64,000 nt of DNA from Crossiella sp. SN42 (GTDB lineage Bacteria; Actinomycetota; Actinomycetes; Mycobacteriales; Pseudonocardiaceae), in contig NZ_JAMHIV010000003.1 of the NCBI RefSeq assembly GCF_023897065.1, positions 248,001-312,000 on the forward strand. The letters are read 5' to 3'. How positions within the stretch are numbered: the stretch's first letter is position 1; every line of letters starts with the position of its first letter. The translations under genes and the position numbers were made by a program. The notes beneath the pieces are model-generated. The model saw only the letters and a program-made list of their open reading frames with translations. It did not search any database and had not been told where the DNA came from. This document shows positions 41,083-49,402 of the stretch, in pieces.

Positions 41083-42033
41083 CTGTCCGGCTACGCCGAC
41101 ATCATCAACCGCACCAACCCCGATGACCCCCTGGTGCCCGAGGAGGTCAGCAACCAGATCATCGCCGAACTGCCACAGCAGTCGGTGCTCATGGCCCGCG
41201 CCCGCCGGGGCCGGATGTCCCGCAAGAAGTCCCGCCAGCCCGTGCTCTCCGCCCTGCCGGACGCGTACTGGGTCAACGGCGATACCGGGCTGAAGCAGAC
41301 CACCAAGGCCGAGTGGGCCAACCTGATCATGGTGGCCGAGGAGCTGGCCGCCCTGGTCGTGATCCCCGATGCCTACTTCGACGACGCCGACGTGCCGCTG
41401 TGGGACGAGATCCGGCCCCTGCTGACCGAGGCCATCGGCCGCAAGATTGACCAGGCCGGGATCTTCGGCATCGACAAGCCCGCCAGCTGGCCCACCGCCC
41501 TGGTTCCCGGCGCGGTCGCCGCCGGCAACGTGGTCACCGCCGGCACCGGCGTCGACCTCGCCCAGGACATCGCCGCGCTCGGCGAGGCCATCTCCGTCGA
41601 CGGGTTCGCCGTCAACGGCTTCGGTGCCCGCCCGGGGCTGAACTGGCGGCTGACCGGGTTGCGCTCTGCCCAGGGCGTGCCGATTTACCACCCGGCGCTG
41701 AGCCAGACCCAGCCCGCCACCCTCTACGGCTACCCGCTGAATGAGGTCACCAACGGCTCCTGGGTGCCCACCGCCGCCGAGCTGATCGCCGGGGACTGGA
41801 CCAAGGCGCTCATCGCCCCCCGCCAGGACATCACCTTCACGATGTTCAGCGAAGGCGTGATCTCGGATGAGACCGGCAAGGTGATCATCAACCTGATGCA
41901 GCAGGACAGCAAGGCCCTGCGCGTGGTGATGCGGGTCGGGTTCGCCATCGCCAACCCGGTCACCCGCACCCAGCCCAACGCCGCCGCGCGGTTCCCCTTC
42001 GGCGTGCTCGCCCCCAAGCCCGCCACCCCCTGA
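41083..42033 (+). CDS. Major capsid protein (HK97 fold), CTG start
   Basis: About 316 residues. Starting at CTG 41083 gives M-SGYADIINRTNPDDPLVPEEVSNQ. GGAGG lies six bases upstream, whereas the next candidate GTG 41134 has no ribosome site and would lose the N-arm. HK97-like features are the E-loop region RGRMSRKKSRQPVLSALPDAYWVNGD and the P-domain helix SVLMARARR. It forms the phage shell. Confidence 0.88.
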   Translation: MSGYADIINRTNPDDPLVPEEVSNQIIAELPQQSVLMARARRGRMSRKKSRQPVLSALPDAYWVNGDTGLKQTTKAEWANLIMVAEELAALVVIPDAYFDDADVPLWDEIRPLLTEAIGRKIDQAGIFGIDKPASWPTALVPGAVAAGNVVTAGTGVDLAQDIAALGEAISVDGFAVNGFGARPGLNWRLTGLRSAQGVPIYHPALSQTQPATLYGYPLNEVTNGSWVPTAAELIAGDWTKALIAPRQDITFTMFSEGVISDETGKVIINLMQQDSKALRVVMRVGFAIANPVTRTQPNAAARFPFGVLAPKPATP

Positions 42034-42114
42034 CCACCCTCCCGCCGGCCGCCCCCGCGTCCTCCCCTGACCGCGTGCGGGGCGGCCGGCCCCTCCACCC
42101 GAACGGGAACCCGC

Positions 42115-42297
42115 GTGATCACCATGACCTCCCCGGACGGCACGGACACCGTGCCCACCGACGCCCAGGGCGCGCGCGTGCTGCGCGCCCTGGGCTGGAC
42201 CGAAACCCCCAGCACCGACGAAGCACAGCCCGGCACGCCCGCCCCCAGGACCGCTACGGCGGGCGGGAACCGCGCCACCCGGCCGCGCACCCGGTAG
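42115..42297 (+). CDS. Small head protein
   Basis: A 60-residue protein from GTG 42115. The N-terminal half has GARVLRALGWTE, similar to short connector or decoration-adjacent proteins in actinophages; the rest is low complexity. Placed between capsid and connector genes. Confidence 0.5.
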   Translation: MITMTSPDGTDTVPTDAQGARVLRALGWTETPSTDEAQPGTPAPRTATAGGNRATRPRTR

Positions 42298-42300
42298 CCC

Positions 42301-42735
42301 GTGGGCGAGTACGCCACCGTCACCGACGTCATCGATCGCTACGAGCAGCCGCTGACCCCGGAGCAGCGCAACCGGCTGCCCGCGCTGATCGAGGACGTGG
42401 AAACCGCTTTGCTGGCAACGGTTCCCAGCCTGCCCGCACGCATCACCGCCAGGCGGACCCGCCGCGAGGCCGTCCGCCTGGTGGTGATCACCATGACCCT
42501 GCGCGTGCTGCGCAACCCCGCCGGATACCGCTCCGAACAGGTCGGGGAGTACTCCTACACCCTCGACTCCGCCGTCTCCGGCGGACGGCTCATGCTCGGC
42601 CGCGCCGAGCGGGTCCTGCTCGGCCTGCACACCCCCGCCCGCAGCGTGCCCACCACCGATGAGGCCCTGCCCCGTCCTGTCCGCCACCCCGGCCACCGCC
42701 GCCGCGGACACTGGTTCGGCGACCACACCCACTGA
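42301..42735 (+). CDS. Head-tail adaptor (gp6-like connector)
   Basis: A 144-residue protein. GEYATVTDVIDRYEQPLTPEQRNRLPALIEDVETALLATVP and the following helices match the all-helical gp6-like head-tail connector fold. GTG start three bases after the preceding stop. Confidence 0.75.
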   Translation: MGEYATVTDVIDRYEQPLTPEQRNRLPALIEDVETALLATVPSLPARITARRTRREAVRLVVITMTLRVLRNPAGYRSEQVGEYSYTLDSAVSGGRLMLGRAERVLLGLHTPARSVPTTDEALPRPVRHPGHRRRGHWFGDHTH

Positions 42736-42759
42736 CCTCCGCGAAAGGACGGTTTCTCT

Positions 42760-43014
42760 TTGCCCGCAACGGCATTGCCACGGCGTTTCTCCCTCAGCCA
42801 CCACCGCGACCTCACCGGCCTGCCCACAGGCGGCTACGTCGCCGATGGCGTGCTGTTCCCGGACGGCACCGTGGTCGTGCACTGGCGCGGCCCTCACCCC
42901 TCCACCGTGGTGTGGAAGTCCCTGGCCGACCCGATGGCCTTGCGCGGCAACGGCGGAGCCACCTGGCTGCACTGGATCGACAAGCCCGCGCAGGGGGAGC
43001 GGACTGCGGGGTGA
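42760..43014 (+). CDS. Small head-tail region protein
   Basis: An 84-residue protein starting at TTG 42760 after AAAGGA. HRDLTGLPTGGYVADGVLFPDGTVVVHWRG is a motif common in small phage proteins of the connector region. It overlaps the next gene (GTGA). Exact role unknown. Confidence 0.65.
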   Translation: MPATALPRRFSLSHHRDLTGLPTGGYVADGVLFPDGTVVVHWRGPHPSTVVWKSLADPMALRGNGGATWLHWIDKPAQGERTAG

Positions 43015-43343
43015 GCCTGCTCGATGCCGGCCCGGAAACCGTCACCGTCTACCTGGCGCTGACCACCATCGACGGCGAGGGCAACCCGGTGCGCGTGCCG
43101 GACTGGGACCACCCGGTCACCGTCCCCGGCTGTCACGTCTTCCCACTCGATGCCACCGAACTGCCCCAGACCGGGCAGCGCGCCGCCGTCCGCTACCGCG
43201 TCCTCGCCCGCGCCGCGCCCCTGTCCCCCTGGGGCGCGGCGGAGTGGCGCGGTCAGCGCTTCGAGATCGATGGCGACCCCCTGCTGACCACCGGCCCGGC
43301 GCACCTGCGCCACGTCCGCGCCACCCTGAAAAAGGCAGGCTGA
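43011..43343 (+). CDS. Head closure-type protein
   Basis: A 110-residue beta-rich protein from GTG 43011. DAGPETVTVYLALTTIDGEG and HLRHVRATLKKAG suggest the head-closure fold seen between connector and tail-completion genes. Inferred mostly from position and size. Confidence 0.6.
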   Translation: MSLLDAGPETVTVYLALTTIDGEGNPVRVPDWDHPVTVPGCHVFPLDATELPQTGQRAAVRYRVLARAAPLSPWGAAEWRGQRFEIDGDPLLTTGPAHLRHVRATLKKAG

Positions 43344-43345
43344 GC

Positions 43346-43627
43346 ATGCCCTGGGCCCACCCCAAGACCGCCCACATCATCGCCCACCTGCGCGGGGTCA
43401 CCGGCGCGGTCAACACCGAGGCCAAGACCATCGCCGAGCGCGCCCGCGCCCTGCTCGCCGAGCACCGCCATGACGGAGACGCCACGATCACCGTCACCCG
43501 CCGCCGCACCGACACCACCGTGGACCTGGTGGACGAGGCGGCCTCGGCCATCGAACTCGGGCACGTCGACCGCGACGGCAAGCACGTCCCGGGCCTGAAC
43601 ATCCTGGGCCGCGCAGCGGGCCTCTAA
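43346..43627 (+). CDS. HK97-gp10/DUF5403-like tail-neck protein
   Basis: A 93-residue protein beginning MPWAHPKTAHIIAHLRG, with coiled helices (EAKTIAERARALLAEHRHDGD) and a conserved C-terminal ILGRAAG segment. This matches DUF5403-type neck proteins. Start ATG overlaps nothing but follows immediately. Confidence 0.65.
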   Translation: MPWAHPKTAHIIAHLRGVTGAVNTEAKTIAERARALLAEHRHDGDATITVTRRRTDTTVDLVDEAASAIELGHVDRDGKHVPGLNILGRAAGL

Positions 43628-43657
43628 CCCTTGTGCCGCAAGGTGATCGGAGGTTCG

Positions 43658-44065
43658 TTGATCCCCTCAGTGCCGTCTGCGGAGAAGCTGCTGATCGGCC
43701 TGCTGCGCGAACAGCTGCCCGGCGTGCAGGTGGTCACGCTCATCCCCGCCCCGGAGGTGCGCCGCCTGCCGCTGGTGTGGGTGCACCGCACCGGCGGCGC
43801 GGCCACCCACCCGCTGTGGCTGGACCAGGCCGCGGTGTCGGTGGAGTGCTGGGCGCAGCAGCGCACCGCGGCCGCCGAGCTGGCCCAGTCCGCCCGCACC
43901 GCCCTGTGGGCGGCATATCGCACCCAGGCCGAGCGCCCGCAGGGACACATCGCCTCCTACGCCGAGGTCTCCGGCCCGTCCGAGGTGCGCACCCGCGACC
44001 AGCCCGACCAGCTGCACCGCTACCTGGCCACCTACACCTTGGGCATCCGCCCGCCCCGCCCCTGA
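43658..44065 (+). CDS. Tail completion/terminator protein
   Basis: About 135 residues from TTG 43658 (GGAGG four bases upstream; TTG 43631 is an alternative). PSAEKLLIGLLREQLPGVQVVTLIPAPEVRRLPLVWVHRTGG is the typical tail terminator pattern of a helix followed by two strands. It caps the tail tube. Confidence 0.68.
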   Translation: MIPSVPSAEKLLIGLLREQLPGVQVVTLIPAPEVRRLPLVWVHRTGGAATHPLWLDQAAVSVECWAQQRTAAAELAQSARTALWAAYRTQAERPQGHIASYAEVSGPSEVRTRDQPDQLHRYLATYTLGIRPPRP

Positions 44066-44087
44066 CCCATCCGCACGAAGGATTTCC

Positions 44088-44663
44088 TTGCCTCTCAACG
44101 ACGCTGCGGTCTTCCTGCCCGCGCGCATGCATGTCTTCACCGCGCCCGTGGGCACCACCGCCCCGACCCTGGCCATGGTCAAAGCCGCCCCGGAAACCGC
44201 CCCGACCGGGTGGGACGACCTCGGGCACACCAGCCTGGAGGAGGACATCGAGTTCGGCAGCGACGGCGGTGACTCCGAGACCAAGGGTTCCCGCCAGGTC
44301 GCCAACCTGCGCGAGATCGTGGAGGCCACCGTGGACTTCCTCACCGTGCACTCCATCCAGCTCACCAACGAGACCCTGACCTTGTTCTACGGCGGCGGAG
44401 ATGCCTCCAAGCCCGGCCAGTTCGATGCCCCGGCCGCCTTCGGCACCACCGAGAAGGCGCTGTTGCTGGTCTTTCTCGACGGCGCCAAGCGCGCCGGGCT
44501 GTGGTGGCCCCGCGCCTCCGCCCGCCGGGCAGGCGGCATCGGCGCGGCCGCGGACGACTTCCTGCGCTACCCGCTGCGCTTCACCAAGCTCCAGCTCTCC
44601 GGCCAGCCCTCCGAACGCACCTTCGCCGACACCGTGGGCACCACCCCGCCAGCAGGGAACTGA
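44088..44663 (+). CDS. Major tail (tube) protein
   Basis: A 191-residue protein from TTG 44088, with AAGGA upstream. FTAPVGTTAPTLAMVKAAPETAPTGWDDLGHTSLEEDIEF is characteristic of siphovirus tube proteins. It precedes the frameshifted chaperone pair, the standard order. Confidence 0.82.
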   Translation: MPLNDAAVFLPARMHVFTAPVGTTAPTLAMVKAAPETAPTGWDDLGHTSLEEDIEFGSDGGDSETKGSRQVANLREIVEATVDFLTVHSIQLTNETLTLFYGGGDASKPGQFDAPAAFGTTEKALLLVFLDGAKRAGLWWPRASARRAGGIGAAADDFLRYPLRFTKLQLSGQPSERTFADTVGTTPPAGN

Positions 44664-44710
44664 CCTGCTGCGACGGCTGATTCCCCTGACACCGCAACAG
44701 AAAGGCGGCC

Positions 44711-45058
44711 ATGACCAGCTGGACCCTTGAGGACATGCGAGCGCAGCTGGACCGGCGCTTCGCCAACTTCTCCATCACCTGCCCCAGCGGGGAGGTCATC
44801 CTGCGCGCGGTCATCCGCCTGCCCAAGCATCAGCGCGACCGTGTGGAGGCCCTGCTGACCTCGCTGGATGACGGCAACCCCGGTACCAACGAGGCCCTGG
44901 AGGTCATGCGCCAGGTACTCGCCGAGAGCGCCGACCACCCCGAGCGCCTGCTGACCATGCTCGATGGCGAGGAGGACAGCGACGCGCTGACTACCGTGCT
45001 GTTCCAGGAATGGGCGGAGCGCACCCAGCCGGGGGAAGCATCGCGCTCGGCCACCTGA
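44711..45058 (+). CDS. Tail assembly chaperone G
   Basis: A 115-residue acidic protein with ATG 44711 and AAAGG upstream. It lies between the tube and tape genes. Its final 9 codons overlap a second ORF in the -1 frame. This is the short product of the lambda-type G/GT pair. The long product forms by slippage at the site noted at 45031. Confidence 0.82.
   Translation: MTSWTLEDMRAQLDRRFANFSITCPSGEVILRAVIRLPKHQRDRVEALLTSLDDGNPGTNEALEVMRQVLAESADHPERLLTMLDGEEDSDALTTVLFQEWAERTQPGEASRSAT
45031..45037 (+). promoter_or_regulatory. Programmed -1 ribosomal frameshift site
   Basis: The heptamer GGGGGAA at the end of the G gene is read as GGG GAA in frame and can re-pair as GGG GGA in the -1 frame, joining to AGC ATC GCG and so on. 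G/GT tail chaperones are known to use this mechanism. The slip gives a fusion protein of about 237 residues. Confidence 0.7.
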
Positions 45059-45423
45059 TCGGGGACCACGGCGCGGCACTGGCGGCCGACCTGTTGCGCT
45101 TCTACGGCCTGGACCTAGCCGACGTGCTGCATGTCGAGTCCGCCCTGTCCCCGCGCCGGGTGCTCGCCCTGGCCGAGCAGCTGCCCGAGGAGTGCGCCCT
45201 GGTGGCCTCCCTGCGTGGCGGAATGGCACACCGTGGCTGGACCACCGAGCGCTACCTGCTGGCCGCGATCACCGACGCCGCACAGCTGGCGAACTGGCAG
45301 CGCGCGGGCGGGCGCGGCAAGCGCCCGACGCCGATTCCGCGCCCCCAGGCCCGCCGCCCAGGCGGAGCCGCAGCGCTGATCTCGCGGCTGGTCACCGGGC
45401 ACCGCGGTCCCACCGGCCGCTGA
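45031..45423 (+). CDS. Tail assembly chaperone T extension (GT product)
   Basis: A 130-residue segment translated only as a G-T fusion. No good ribosome site precedes its apparent start. ALGHLIGDHGAALAADLLRFYGLDLADVL and SLRGGMAHRGWTTERYLLAAITDA are characteristic of actinophage T segments. It binds the tape measure during tail assembly. Confidence 0.8.
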   Translation, partial: GGSIALGHLIGDHGAALAADLLRFYGLDLADVLHVESALSPRRVLALAEQLPEECALVASLRGGMAHRGWTTERYLLAAITDAAQLANWQRAGGRGKRPTPIPRPQARRPGGAAALISRLVTGHRGPTGR

Positions 45424-45467
45424 AGCACCCCACGCCCACCTGCTGAGACCGGGCGGAGGTGGTCGAA

Positions 45468-47966
45468 ATGGCCGGTCCTGGTGCCCGGGAAGTTGCGCGG
45501 GTCTCCGTGCGGGTCCTGCCCGACACCTCCAGCTTCACCCCCGCGCTGGAGCGCTTCCTGACCCGCACCGAGAAGCGGCTGCGCATCGAGCTGCCCACGG
45601 TCATCGACACCGACCGCCTGGTCACGCAGGTACAGAGGGCCGCCGCGGTGGCCCAGCGCTCCACCAAGGTGGAGCTGGCCGCCGCCCTCAACGGCCAGCA
45701 CGCCACCGCTGAGCTCCTGGGCCTGACCCGCAAGCTCGCCCGCACCGCCCCGCCCGTGCCGGTGTCAGCCACCGTCCCGCCCACGGAGTGGACCCGGCTG
45801 CGCGAACAGCTGCGCGAGCGCATCCAGCGACTGTCCCTGGCGCAGCGCGCCATCCAGGTCCGCGCCGAACTGGAGCAGAGCACCAGTGGCCGACTGCTCC
45901 TGCAGGTGGCCAGCATGACCCGCCGCCTGGCCACCGCCGCCGTAGTGCGGCTGCGGGTCGACCTCGACAACGGCCGCATGGCCGCAGCCGCCGGAGCGCT
46001 CGGCAAGGCGGTGCTGTCACTGACCCAGCTCGGCGCGGCCGGGGCCGGGATCGGCGCGGTCGCCGGGCTGTTGCTCGGGCTGGCCGCGGCGGCATCCAGC
46101 GCCGCCGGCGCGGTCGCCCTGCTGCCCGCAGGGCTGGCCGTGGCCGGGGCCGCCTTCGCAGCGTTGTCCTTGGGACTCAAGGGCTTCGGCGAGGCGATGT
46201 CCAACCTGGGCGACGCGGAGAAGTTCAACGAAGCGATCGCCAAACTGGCACCCTCGGCAAGGTCGGCCGCGCTGGCAGTGCGCGAGCTGGCCCCGGCCTA
46301 CCGCTCGCTGCAACTGGATGTCCAGCAGACCCTCTTCCGCGGGCTGGCCGAGCAGATCCGCAGCCTGGGCACCACCTACCTGCCGGTGCTGCGCACCGGG
46401 CTTGTCGACATCGCCGGTGCCCTCAACACCGGCGCGCGCAGCGTCGCCGCCTTCGCCGCCGAACAGCGCACAGTCGCCGACCTGGGCACCCTGTTCAGCA
46501 ATGCCCAGGCGGCAGTGTTCAACCTCGGCGGCGCGATCCGGCCGCTGCTGTCGGCTTTCCGCGACATCGCCGTGGTCGCCAGCGGCTTCCTGCCCGACCT
46601 GGCCGCCGGCGCGGCCGCAGCAGCGCAGAAGTTCGGCGATTTCGTTGCCAAGGCACGGGAATCCGGCAAGCTCCACGAGTGGATCAGCACGGCCCTGGCC
46701 ACCCTGGACACGCTCAAGGACATCCTGGGCAACGTCATCGGCTCGATTACCGCGATCCTGCGCGCCGGCCAGCAGACCGGCGGCGGCCTGCTCCAGATCA
46801 TTGCCCAGCTCACCGGCAAGATCGAGGAGTTCCTGCGCAGCGCCGAGGGCCAGGACATGCTCCGGGCGGTCTTCGAGACCCTGGCCAACGTCGCCAAGGC
46901 GCTGCTGCCGGTCCTGCTGGAAGCAGCCAAGATCATCGGCACCGTTGTGGTTCCCGCCATCGGCGAGTTCGTCACCGCGCTGCTCAACGGCGGCGGCCCC
47001 AAGGCACTGCTGGACGCCCTGCGGGAATCCTTTGCCGCGCTTCAGCCCGCGCTCGAACCACTCGGCAGGGCGCTGTCCAACCTGCTCGCCGCCTTGGCCC
47101 CGCTGCTGCCCAAACTGGCCGAGCTGGCAGGCGCGATCCTGACCGCCCTGGCCGACGCCCTGGCCTCCATCGACTGGACGCCGGTCGTGGACGGCCTGCT
47201 GGAATGCCTGGACGCGCTCGATCCGCTGATCGTGCCCCTGACCAGGCTGATCACCTACCTAGCCACTGCGGCTAACGAGCGTCTGCCCCTGCTTGCCGAC
47301 GCGCTGAGCATCGCCTCGGGCGCGATCGAGTTCCTGACCCGGTTCCTCGGCGGGCTTATCGACGTGGTCCTAGACGTTGAGGATGGTCTGCGCAGCCTCG
47401 CTGGCTCGGTGGCCAGCGCGGTGGGGGACGCCGGTGCGGCGGTGGCGGACTGGGCTCGTGGCGTGTGGCGGAGGATCGAGGAGGTCGGCCAGCTCTTCTA
47501 CGACCTGCCGGGCAAGATCAAGCGGGCGCTCGGCGACGCGGCCCGCTACCTGATCGACGCCGGCCGGGACCTCATCCAGGGCATGATCAACGGCGTCTCC
47601 GACCGGGCCCGCCAGCTCTACGACAAGGTCCGCGACCTCGCCCACCGAGCCGTCAACGCGATCAAGGAAGCACTGGGGATCTCCAGTCCCAGCAAGGTTT
47701 TCGCCCAGCTCGGACGGTTCAGTGCCGAAGGCTTCGCAGACGGGTTGACCGCCGGGATTCCCTTGGCGCTCAAGGCCGCCACCGACCTGGCCGAGGCCGC
47801 CACCCCGGTCCCGCCCGCGTGGGAACCCGCCCAGGGCGGCCCCGGGGATGCCGGTGCCCAGCCAGGTGCGGTGACGATCAACGTCTACCCGCAGGCCGGT
47901 CAGTCCGAAGAGTCGATCGCCGCCGCGGTCGCGCGCCGCCTGGCCTTCCAAGGGAGGTACGTGTGA
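45468..47966 (+). CDS. Tape measure protein
   Basis: An 832-residue protein with the largest open frame of the tail module. ATG 45468 is preferred (GGAGGT seven bases upstream). It has an N-terminal coiled region, multiple Ala/Gly-rich hydrophobic stretches around 180-240, and ends with ALGISSPSKVFAQLGRFSAEG, a common tape-measure C-terminal motif. It sets tail length, estimated at 125 nm from residue count at the usual 1.5 angstrom per residue. Confidence 0.92.
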   Translation: MAGPGAREVARVSVRVLPDTSSFTPALERFLTRTEKRLRIELPTVIDTDRLVTQVQRAAAVAQRSTKVELAAALNGQHATAELLGLTRKLARTAPPVPVSATVPPTEWTRLREQLRERIQRLSLAQRAIQVRAELEQSTSGRLLLQVASMTRRLATAAVVRLRVDLDNGRMAAAAGALGKAVLSLTQLGAAGAGIGAVAGLLLGLAAAASSAAGAVALLPAGLAVAGAAFAALSLGLKGFGEAMSNLGDAEKFNEAIAKLAPSARSAALAVRELAPAYRSLQLDVQQTLFRGLAEQIRSLGTTYLPVLRTGLVDIAGALNTGARSVAAFAAEQRTVADLGTLFSNAQAAVFNLGGAIRPLLSAFRDIAVVASGFLPDLAAGAAAAAQKFGDFVAKARESGKLHEWISTALATLDTLKDILGNVIGSITAILRAGQQTGGGLLQIIAQLTGKIEEFLRSAEGQDMLRAVFETLANVAKALLPVLLEAAKIIGTVVVPAIGEFVTALLNGGGPKALLDALRESFAALQPALEPLGRALSNLLAALAPLLPKLAELAGAILTALADALASIDWTPVVDGLLECLDALDPLIVPLTRLITYLATAANERLPLLADALSIASGAIEFLTRFLGGLIDVVLDVEDGLRSLAGSVASAVGDAGAAVADWARGVWRRIEEVGQLFYDLPGKIKRALGDAARYLIDAGRDLIQGMINGVSDRARQLYDKVRDLAHRAVNAIKEALGISSPSKVFAQLGRFSAEGFADGLTAGIPLALKAATDLAEAATPVPPAWEPAQGGPGDAGAQPGAVTINVYPQAGQSEESIAAAVARRLAFQGRYV

Positions 47967-48868
47967 GCTTCCCGACCGGCCTGCCCCTGCCAGAGACCTG
48001 GCACCTGGACGGGGTGGTGTTCAACGGTGACCCCGTGCTCAACCAGGGCGCGGAGATCGTGGTGGAGGAGGCCACCGGCTGGTCCGGCTCCGCTGCCGCC
48101 CGCACCGGCCGCGACGAACGACCGCAGCAGCACGGCACCTACCGGTCCCCGACCTTCCGCCAAGCCGCGGTCATCACCCTGTCCGGGTGGCTGTGGGCAG
48201 CAAGCCCCGCCACCCGGCTGGCCGCGGAGAACCGGATCGCCGCCCTGTGCGCCGACCCGCACCGGCTGTATGTGTTGCGGCACAACGACACCACCAGCGG
48301 CGACGACACCGTGCGCCAGGTCGAGCTGGACGGGCCGGTGTTGCTCACCCCGCGCCGGCAGCTCACCGCCTTCTCCATCCAGCTGGCCGCACCCGACCCC
48401 GTGCGCTACGCGCCCGAGCCCTTCACTGCCTCCACCGGGCTGCCACTGGAGGGCACCGGCCTGGACTGGACCGCCGCGGACGGCGGCCTGGACTGGGACA
48501 ACACCGGACTGAACTGGGGCAAGCCGGCCAGCACCGGCACCCTGACCATGACCAACTCAGGCACCGCACCGAGCTGGCCCCGCTGGACCATCACCGGGCC
48601 CGTGGCCTCCCCGGAAATCACCGACCCGGCCACCGGCCGCGGCCTCCGCCTGGCCGCCGACCTCGGCGCGAGCCAGCGCCTGGTAATCGACACCCACCCG
48701 CACCGCCGCAGCGTGAGCCTGGACGGCATGCCCGGCTACCGCCCCTACCTGGTGCGCGCCGACTGGATGCCTATTCCGCCCGGCCAGGCGCTGACTGCCG
48801 CGTTCCGCTCGGGTGCGCCGTCGGCCGCCGCATTGCTCACTGCACATTGGTCCACCGCGTGGTGGTGA
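47963..48868 (+). CDS. Distal tail (Dit-like) minor tail protein
   Basis: A 301-residue protein starting with GTG overlapping the tape stop (GTGA). TWHLDGVVFNGDPVLNQGAEIVVEEATGWSGSAAARTGR resembles distal tail proteins with a beta-sandwich. After it the tail operon is interrupted by a 3.1-kb insertion. Confidence 0.78.
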   Translation: MSFPTGLPLPETWHLDGVVFNGDPVLNQGAEIVVEEATGWSGSAAARTGRDERPQQHGTYRSPTFRQAAVITLSGWLWAASPATRLAAENRIAALCADPHRLYVLRHNDTTSGDDTVRQVELDGPVLLTPRRQLTAFSIQLAAPDPVRYAPEPFTASTGLPLEGTGLDWTAADGGLDWDNTGLNWGKPASTGTLTMTNSGTAPSWPRWTITGPVASPEITDPATGRGLRLAADLGASQRLVIDTHPHRRSVSLDGMPGYRPYLVRADWMPIPPGQALTAAFRSGAPSAAALLTAHWSTAWW

Positions 48869-48983
48869 TCGACACGCATCGTCGCATCCAGCAGGCAGGT
48901 CGTCCGCTGAGCCGGATATTGCGATCACGGAGTGCGAAGGTGGACAATTGCTCCGTAGGTCGATGCTTCAGAGGAGGAATCCC

Positions 48984-49175
48984 ATGAGCACCTTCGATCC
49001 CTCGTCACTTGAATTCCGAAGGTCCAGCCGGTGTCACGATGGTCGGCGCTGCGTCGAAGTGGCCGTGACCCCAAACTGGGTCGCTGTTCGGGACAGCAAG
49101 AACCGCGACGCGGGCTGCCTTGTAGTGTCAGCCGACGCGTGGCATCGCTTCTTGCCCATGATCATACCTGAATAG
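48984..49175 (+). CDS. DUF397 protein without an XRE partner
   Basis: A 63-residue protein with the DUF397 signature: EFRRSSRCHDGRRCVEVAV and VAVRDSKNRDAGCLVVSADAWHRFL. ATG 48984 has GAGGAGG upstream. DUF397 proteins usually sit beside an XRE regulator in actinomycetes and act as small regulatory partners; here only a STAND NTPase lies adjacent. The gene is within an insertion in the tail operon. Confidence 0.85.
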   Translation: MSTFDPSSLEFRRSSRCHDGRRCVEVAVTPNWVAVRDSKNRDAGCLVVSADAWHRFLPMIIPE

Positions 49176-49402
49176 TTGGGTTGGTTTACTGAGGCTTGAT
49201 GCGTGTGATCAACTGACGCGCATGCGCAAAATAGTGAGTTTAAGTTTGATGCGATGCCGCAGCTACGAAGTCTTCCAGGAGTAGCACTAGAAGGTTTTGT
49301 ATCGATTGCACCGCGTGCCTTAATCTCTGAATAACGCCAGTTGCGAAGTGCTGCATATCGTCCGATATTAATATTGCGGCAGCCGTTTATCTACCTCAAA
49401 GT
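49176..49402. other. AT-rich gap between DUF397 and STAND genes
   Basis: About 230 bases of AT-rich sequence between two convergent genes. The 3' ends of both lie here. No strong terminator or gene is evident. Confidence 0.4.

Noticed and set aside
40384-42972. 862-codon leftward frame in the head module
   Set aside because: Mirror of the MuF, scaffold and capsid genes; glycine- and valine-rich without domains.
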